A model generated the notes under the pieces. That model saw only the letters and a list, made by a program, of their open reading frames with translations. It did not search any database and was not told where the DNA came from. Made by a program: the position numbers and the translations under genes. From DASUFZ01 sp035541475 (GTDB lineage Bacteria > Myxococcota_A > UBA9160 > SMWR01): a stretch of 64,000 bases of DNA. The stretch lies in the NCBI GenBank assembly GCA_035541475.1, contig DATKND010000025.1:1-64000 (forward strand). Direction: 5' to 3'. Positions 59,933 to 64,000 of this stretch are shown here, one piece after another. Each line of letters starts with the position of its first letter. Within the stretch, counting starts at the first letter, position 1.

Positions 59933-62038
59933 ATGATCGTCTCGGCCGGTCGCAGCTTCCCGCTCGGTGCCACTCCCGTCGAGGGCGGGGTCAACTTCTG
60001 CGTCTTCTCCAGCGGCGCCAGTCGGTTGGAGCTCCTGCTCTTCGATGATGCCGGTGACGCCGAGCCGACCGAGGTGATCCGGCTCGATCCCGACCTCCAC
60101 CGGACCTATCACTACTGGCACGCCTTCGTGTCGGGCCTCGGTCCCGGCCAGGTCTATGCGTACCGCGCGATCGGACCCTTCGATCCGGCGCGCGGCCTTC
60201 GCTTCGATCCCGAGAAGCTCCTGCTCGATCCCTACGGCCGCGCCGTCGCGGTGCCGAGCAGTTACGATCGCAAAGCAGCGAGGCACCCGGGCAACAACAC
60301 CGCAGTGGGCATGCGGAGTGTGGTCGTCGACCCCGACGTCTACGACTGGGAGGGCGACGCTCCGCTGCGACGGCCCTTCGCCAGCACCGTGATCTACGAG
60401 ATGCACGTCGCCGGCTTCACGCGGCACCCGAGCTCGGGCGTTTCACCCGCCACGCGAGGGACGTATGCCGGGATGATCGAGAAGATCCCCTATCTACGGG
60501 ATCTCGGGGTCACCGCGGTCGAGCTCCTGCCGGTGTTCCAGTTCGACCCGCAGGACTGCCCGCCCGACCTGGTCAACTACTGGGGGTACTCTCCGGTCTC
60601 GTTCTTCGCTCCGCATGCCGGCTACAGCTCGCGACGGGATCCGCTCGCCTGCGTCGACGAGTTCCGCGACCTCGTGAAAGCGCTCCACCGCGCAGGGATC
60701 GAGGTGATCCTCGACGTCGTGTACAACCACACCGCCGAAGGCGACCACGGAGGGCCAACGCTCTCCCTTCGCGGCCTCGACAACGCGAGGTACTACATCC
60801 TCGAGGCCGACCGCGCGCGCTATGCGAACTTCGCCGGCACCGGCAATACCTTGAATGCCAACGAGTCGGTGGTTCGGCGCATGATCCTCGACAGCCTGCG
60901 CTACTGGGTGGCCCACATGCACGTCGACGGCTTCCGCTTCGACCTCGCCTCGGTTCTGACACGCGACGAGACCGGGCGCCCGCTGGAGCGTCCTCCGGTG
61001 CTCTGGGACATCCAGTCCGATCCCGTCCTGGCGGGAACCAAACTCATCGCCGAGGCGTGGGACGCCGCCGGTCTCTACCAGGTGGGCAGCTTCATCGGCG
61101 ATACGTGGCAGGAGTGGAACGGGAGGTTTCGCGACGACGTCCGCCGCTTCCTGAAATCGGACGACGACAGCGTGGTGGCCTTCGCCTACCGCTGCTTCGG
61201 CAGCCCCGATCTCTACGGGCACGAAGAGCGCGGACCGGAACAGAGCATCAACTTCGTCACTTGTCACGACGGCTTCACGCTGAACGACCTGGTCAGCTAC
61301 AACGACAAGCACAACGATGCCAACGGGGAGGGCGGTCGCGACGGCTCCGACACCAATCTGAGCTGGAACTGCGGCATCGAAGGGCCCACGGACGACCCGG
61401 CCATCGAACGGCTGCGCGCACTTCAAGTGAAGAACTTCCTGGCCACCACGCTGTTGGCGGTTGGCACGCCCATGCTGTCGATGGGCGACGAGATCCGGCG
61501 GACGCAGCGAGGCAACAACAACGCGTACTGCCAGGACAACGAGATCAGCTGGTTCGACTGGACTCTCGTCGAGAAACACCGCGACCTCCATCGATTCGTG
61601 AAGACGCTCGTCTCCCAACGACTGGTGATCAGCCGCGAGCTGGGTGTTCAGGACCTGAGCCTGAACGAGCTCTTGAGGGAGGGCGAGATCCAGCTTCACG
61701 GTGTCCGCTTGAACGCGCCCGACCGGAGCCGCGAGTCGCACAGCTTCGCCGTTACGGTTCGCTCCCGACGTCGGGTCGGGACGATCCACGCCATGTTCAA
61801 TGCCTACTGGGAGCCGCTGGTCTTCGAGCTGCCACCCGTGATCCCGGGCCATCCGCCCTGGCGGCGGTGGATCGACACCTACCAGGACGCGCCGAACGAC
61901 ATCCACGAGCTGGCTTTCGGGCCTCCGGTGCAGGGCCCGACCTACACGGTTCAGGCGCGGTCAATCGTCACGTTGTTTGCCGAAGGCACGGGCGCGACGT
62001 CGGGTGGCAGATCCGTGCTGCAGCGGCGAACGACTTGA
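59933..62038 (+). CDS. glgX: Glycogen debranching enzyme GlgX
   Basis: A 701-residue GH13 enzyme of the GlgX/isoamylase type. An N-terminal CBM48 domain (GATPVEGGVNFCVFSSGASRL abbreviated) precedes the barrel. ILDVVYNHTAEGD, DGFRFDLASVLTRD (nucleophile Asp), KLIAEAWDAAGLY (acid Glu) and NFVTCHDGFTLNDLVSYN (third acid) are in order. It removes alpha-1,6 branches in glycogen breakdown. The start ATG 59933 is at the edge of decayed DNA and has GAGGG before it. No other glg gene is in the window. Confidence 0.93.
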   Translation: MIVSAGRSFPLGATPVEGGVNFCVFSSGASRLELLLFDDAGDAEPTEVIRLDPDLHRTYHYWHAFVSGLGPGQVYAYRAIGPFDPARGLRFDPEKLLLDPYGRAVAVPSSYDRKAARHPGNNTAVGMRSVVVDPDVYDWEGDAPLRRPFASTVIYEMHVAGFTRHPSSGVSPATRGTYAGMIEKIPYLRDLGVTAVELLPVFQFDPQDCPPDLVNYWGYSPVSFFAPHAGYSSRRDPLACVDEFRDLVKALHRAGIEVILDVVYNHTAEGDHGGPTLSLRGLDNARYYILEADRARYANFAGTGNTLNANESVVRRMILDSLRYWVAHMHVDGFRFDLASVLTRDETGRPLERPPVLWDIQSDPVLAGTKLIAEAWDAAGLYQVGSFIGDTWQEWNGRFRDDVRRFLKSDDDSVVAFAYRCFGSPDLYGHEERGPEQSINFVTCHDGFTLNDLVSYNDKHNDANGEGGRDGSDTNLSWNCGIEGPTDDPAIERLRALQVKNFLATTLLAVGTPMLSMGDEIRRTQRGNNNAYCQDNEISWFDWTLVEKHRDLHRFVKTLVSQRLVISRELGVQDLSLNELLREGEIQLHGVRLNAPDRSRESHSFAVTVRSRRRVGTIHAMFNAYWEPLVFELPPVIPGHPPWRRWIDTYQDAPNDIHELAFGPPVQGPTYTVQARSIVTLFAEGTGATSGGRSVLQRRTT

Positions 62039-62189
62039 CGATCCGGCATGGCAGACTCTCCTTCACCGAGTGGGGTCGGGCCTCTCGAGAAGCCACGCTC
62101 CCTGCCTATCCGATCGCTGCCCTCGATCCGGGCCGCCGACGCGATCGACCGAATCGAGGACTCGGCGCGCTGCACGTCGAAGGCCGGCG

Positions 62190-62227
62190 GTTCGGCGGAT
62201 CAGGGAGGGTTCGGCGGATCAGGGCGG
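62190..62227. repeat. 19-bp tandem duplication at the L,D-transpeptidase stop
   Basis: Two adjacent 19-base units, GTTCGGCGGATCAGGGAGG and the same with C for A near the end, lie at 62190-62208 and 62209-62227. The right-hand copy contains the stop codon and last codons of the convergent transpeptidase gene. Confidence 0.6.
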
Positions 62228-63883
62228 GTAGGGATAGCCGCCGGCGAGGGCCCGCTCGAGCGATGCGTCGTACCCGTAGATGTCGTCGAAGAACGAGATC
62301 GTGCCGTCGTGACGCGCGATCGCGGTCGTGTAGAAGATCACGACGGGTACGGGCGGGGCAACGCGCACCGACGTCTCGCTCGTCGCACCCATGGCGGCGG
62401 CGATTTGTTCGGTCGTCCACTCCGCGGCGTCGCGCAAAACCCACGCCGCTAGCGCCGCGGGTTCCGCGACGCGCACGCAGCCATGGCTGAAGTCGCGGCG
62501 GCTCTTCTCGAACGCCTGCCGCGCCGGAGTGTCATGCAGGTACACGCTGTGCGAGTTGGGGAACACGAACTTGACGCGGCCGAGCGCGTTCCGCGCGCCT
62601 GGCCGCTGGCGCAGCTCCGCCGTGCCCGCGGCCAGGAGGTCCACGCTCGCTGGATTCGCAGGCAGAACGCCCTGCGGGCCCACGATCTCCATGTCCTGCG
62701 CCTCGAGGTAACCGAGTCCCCGCCGTAGCTTCGGCAGGATCTCGTGCACGGTGATGCTGCGGGGAACGTTCCAGTACGGCGCAAAGACGACGGTCTGGAG
62801 CGCGCCCGTGAAGACGGGTGTCTGCGTGCGGAGGGCGCGGCCGACTACGACGCGCATCTCGAGCGCGGGCCTGCTGTCAGGACCGACGTCGTCGAAGGCG
62901 AAGAGCTCGAACGCGGGGATGTCCACGAACACGACGCGCCCGTGCGCGAGCGACGGGATCCAGCGCAGCCTCTCGAGCGCGAGCTGGATCTGCCGGACTC
63001 GCTGCGCGGGTGGCACGCGGAGCGCGCGCGCAGTCTCCGCACCGATCACGCCGTCCGGTATCAAGCCGTGGCGGGCCTGGAATCGCTTCACTGCGTCGAC
63101 GAGGTCGCCATCGTAGACCCGGTGTCCGTCGTCCACCGGGGCGCTGAAGTCTCCGAGCGCCGCGAGCCAGCGCTCGAGCGCGGGCACCCCGTCGTACGCG
63201 TCGCCCGGCCGGAGGGGCGGCTTCACGTCGATGGGGACCGCCGTCGGATCGTTCGATAGCCGCTGGAAGCGCGCGAGCTGCTCGACTAGCAGGCGGTTCT
63301 GCGAGAAGGCCGGGGGCGCGTTCGCGACCGTCTCGGCGATGCGGTCGTCGCGCACCGCCGCGGTGACGAGCTCCGCGAGATCGTACTTCTTGGGGTCGAT
63401 GTCGAGGCCGAACTCGAGGTTCTTCGGGTTCACCTTCCCGATGTGCAGGTCGGAGACGAAGCGCACGAAGCCGACCGTGAGGCCGGTGTCGAACCGGGCG
63501 AGATCGTCCGGGCTCGCCGAAGCGCCCGACGCGAGCGCGCGCTGGCGCTCCGCGAGCCATGCGGCGTCGTAGTCGCGAGGGTCGAGGCCCGGCGCGCCCG
63601 CAGCCCCGAGCGCGTCGATCGCCGCACCCGCCTGCTTCGTGGGTGTGTCGCCGTCGAGCCATAGCGGCGCGAAGGAGCGCGGCTCGTAGATGCCGAGGAC
63701 GATGTGCTGGTAGTCCGGGAATCGCGGCCAGCGCAGCTCGGGGTTGCGCGACTCGCGAACGATCGCCTCGATGCGCGCCGCAACCGGCTCGGGCTGCGCC
63801 CAAACCGCGCTCGCCGCACTGACGACGACGAGCGCAAGGGCCGCTCCCATGGGCCCGCGCGTGCTCCAACGCCTCCGTTTCAC
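62219..63883 (-). CDS. YcbB/LdtD-type L,D-transpeptidase
   Basis: A 554-residue periplasmic enzyme. The n-region VKRRRWSTRGP and core GAALALVVVSAASAVWA form a signal peptide or anchor from GTG 63883; an ATG at 63991 would give a long non-secretory leader. The middle holds a peptidoglycan-binding domain (LVDAVKRFQARHGLIPDGVI). The catalytic domain has VFPNSHSVYLHDTPAR and the nucleophile in RRDFSHGCVRVAEP (SHGC). It forms 3-3 cross-links in peptidoglycan. The segment PYWNVPRSITVHEILPKL matches YcbB proteins. The upstream region to 64000 shows no gene. Confidence 0.9.
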   Translation of the reverse strand: MKRRRWSTRGPMGAALALVVVSAASAVWAQPEPVAARIEAIVRESRNPELRWPRFPDYQHIVLGIYEPRSFAPLWLDGDTPTKQAGAAIDALGAAGAPGLDPRDYDAAWLAERQRALASGASASPDDLARFDTGLTVGFVRFVSDLHIGKVNPKNLEFGLDIDPKKYDLAELVTAAVRDDRIAETVANAPPAFSQNRLLVEQLARFQRLSNDPTAVPIDVKPPLRPGDAYDGVPALERWLAALGDFSAPVDDGHRVYDGDLVDAVKRFQARHGLIPDGVIGAETARALRVPPAQRVRQIQLALERLRWIPSLAHGRVVFVDIPAFELFAFDDVGPDSRPALEMRVVVGRALRTQTPVFTGALQTVVFAPYWNVPRSITVHEILPKLRRGLGYLEAQDMEIVGPQGVLPANPASVDLLAAGTAELRQRPGARNALGRVKFVFPNSHSVYLHDTPARQAFEKSRRDFSHGCVRVAEPAALAAWVLRDAAEWTTEQIAAAMGATSETSVRVAPPVPVVIFYTTAIARHDGTISFFDDIYGYDASLERALAGGYPYPP

Positions 63884-64000
63884 TCCGTCTCGATCTCCCG
63901 GCTTCGAAACGCGCGCCCCGAGGTGTCCCGCGGTGCGCGCGGATTCGACATATAGGATGGTCATCTCGCCGCCCTCGACTTGTGCATGCACCTGCGCGAC

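Overview
The window is uniformly GC-rich (I judge about 70% by eye), densely packed and coded on both strands. It carries outer-membrane and lipid genes of a Gram-negative cell (plsB, a kdsA-type gene, a beta-barrel protein, type IV minor pilins), two PEP-CTERM sorting-signal proteins, ExeA/GspA-like and YcbB-like cell-wall proteins, and a large set of acyl-CoA and SDR enzymes. This suits a high-GC deltaproteobacterial-type lineage (Myxococcota, Desulfobacterota or Binatota-like). I cannot place it more precisely. No rRNA, intact tRNA, CRISPR array, insertion sequence or prophage is visible.

Layout. 1-528: the 3' end of a PEP-CTERM gene. 491-3878 (minus): a TTQ amine dehydrogenase operon, heavy chain-MauE-MauD-light chain-cytochrome c, with overlapping start/stop codons and no mauG. 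4017-8038 (plus): a small secreted acidic peptide, a 7TM protein with a dead transglutaminase domain, an ATP-grasp ligase and a secreted HEXXH peptidase. 8035-17252 (minus): a truncated hydrolase, an Ig/PKD-like lipoprotein, PilY1, minor pilins PilX/W/V/FimT and a small secreted protein. 17496-22299 (plus): a PEP-CTERM protein, a GspA-like ATPase, a membrane protein and a NYN-domain protein.

22296-29132: a methyltransferase/MarR divergent pair, then a fatty-acid module: acyl-CoA synthetase, enoyl-CoA isomerase-like protein, 2,4-dienoyl-CoA reductase, dienoyl-CoA isomerase and long-chain-type acyl-CoA dehydrogenase. Read together these look like the auxiliary pathway for degrading unsaturated fatty acids. 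29384-37219: two nucleotidyltransferases, a KdsA-like synthase, a phosphoesterase, a CDP-alcohol phosphatidyltransferase, a lipid kinase and a Tam41-like (mitochondrial-type) cytidylyltransferase. This is a candidate pathway for an unusual phospholipid or polar head group.

37288-51237: MarR/SDR pair, SCP2-type thiolase, sulfatase-fold hydrolase, CYTH protein, GPH/MFS transporter, alpha/beta hydrolase, M20 amidohydrolase, PlsB, outer-membrane barrel, HAMP protein and another SDR. 51360-57856: a radical SAM protein interrupted by a LAGLIDADG intein, a small esterase, then gap-pgk-adh, where gap and pgk look strikingly eukaryote-like. 58385-59932 is decayed DNA with ABC-transporter fragments and what looks like a tRNA-Ser 3' remnant. 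The window ends with glgX and a YcbB-type L,D-transpeptidase.

Two families of GC-rich hairpin-forming repeats sit between genes at about 27.9, 36.2, 37.2, 40.0 and 48.7 kb. Many genes appear to start with GTG or TTG; I chose starts by ribosome-binding sites, 4-bp overlaps and signal peptides.
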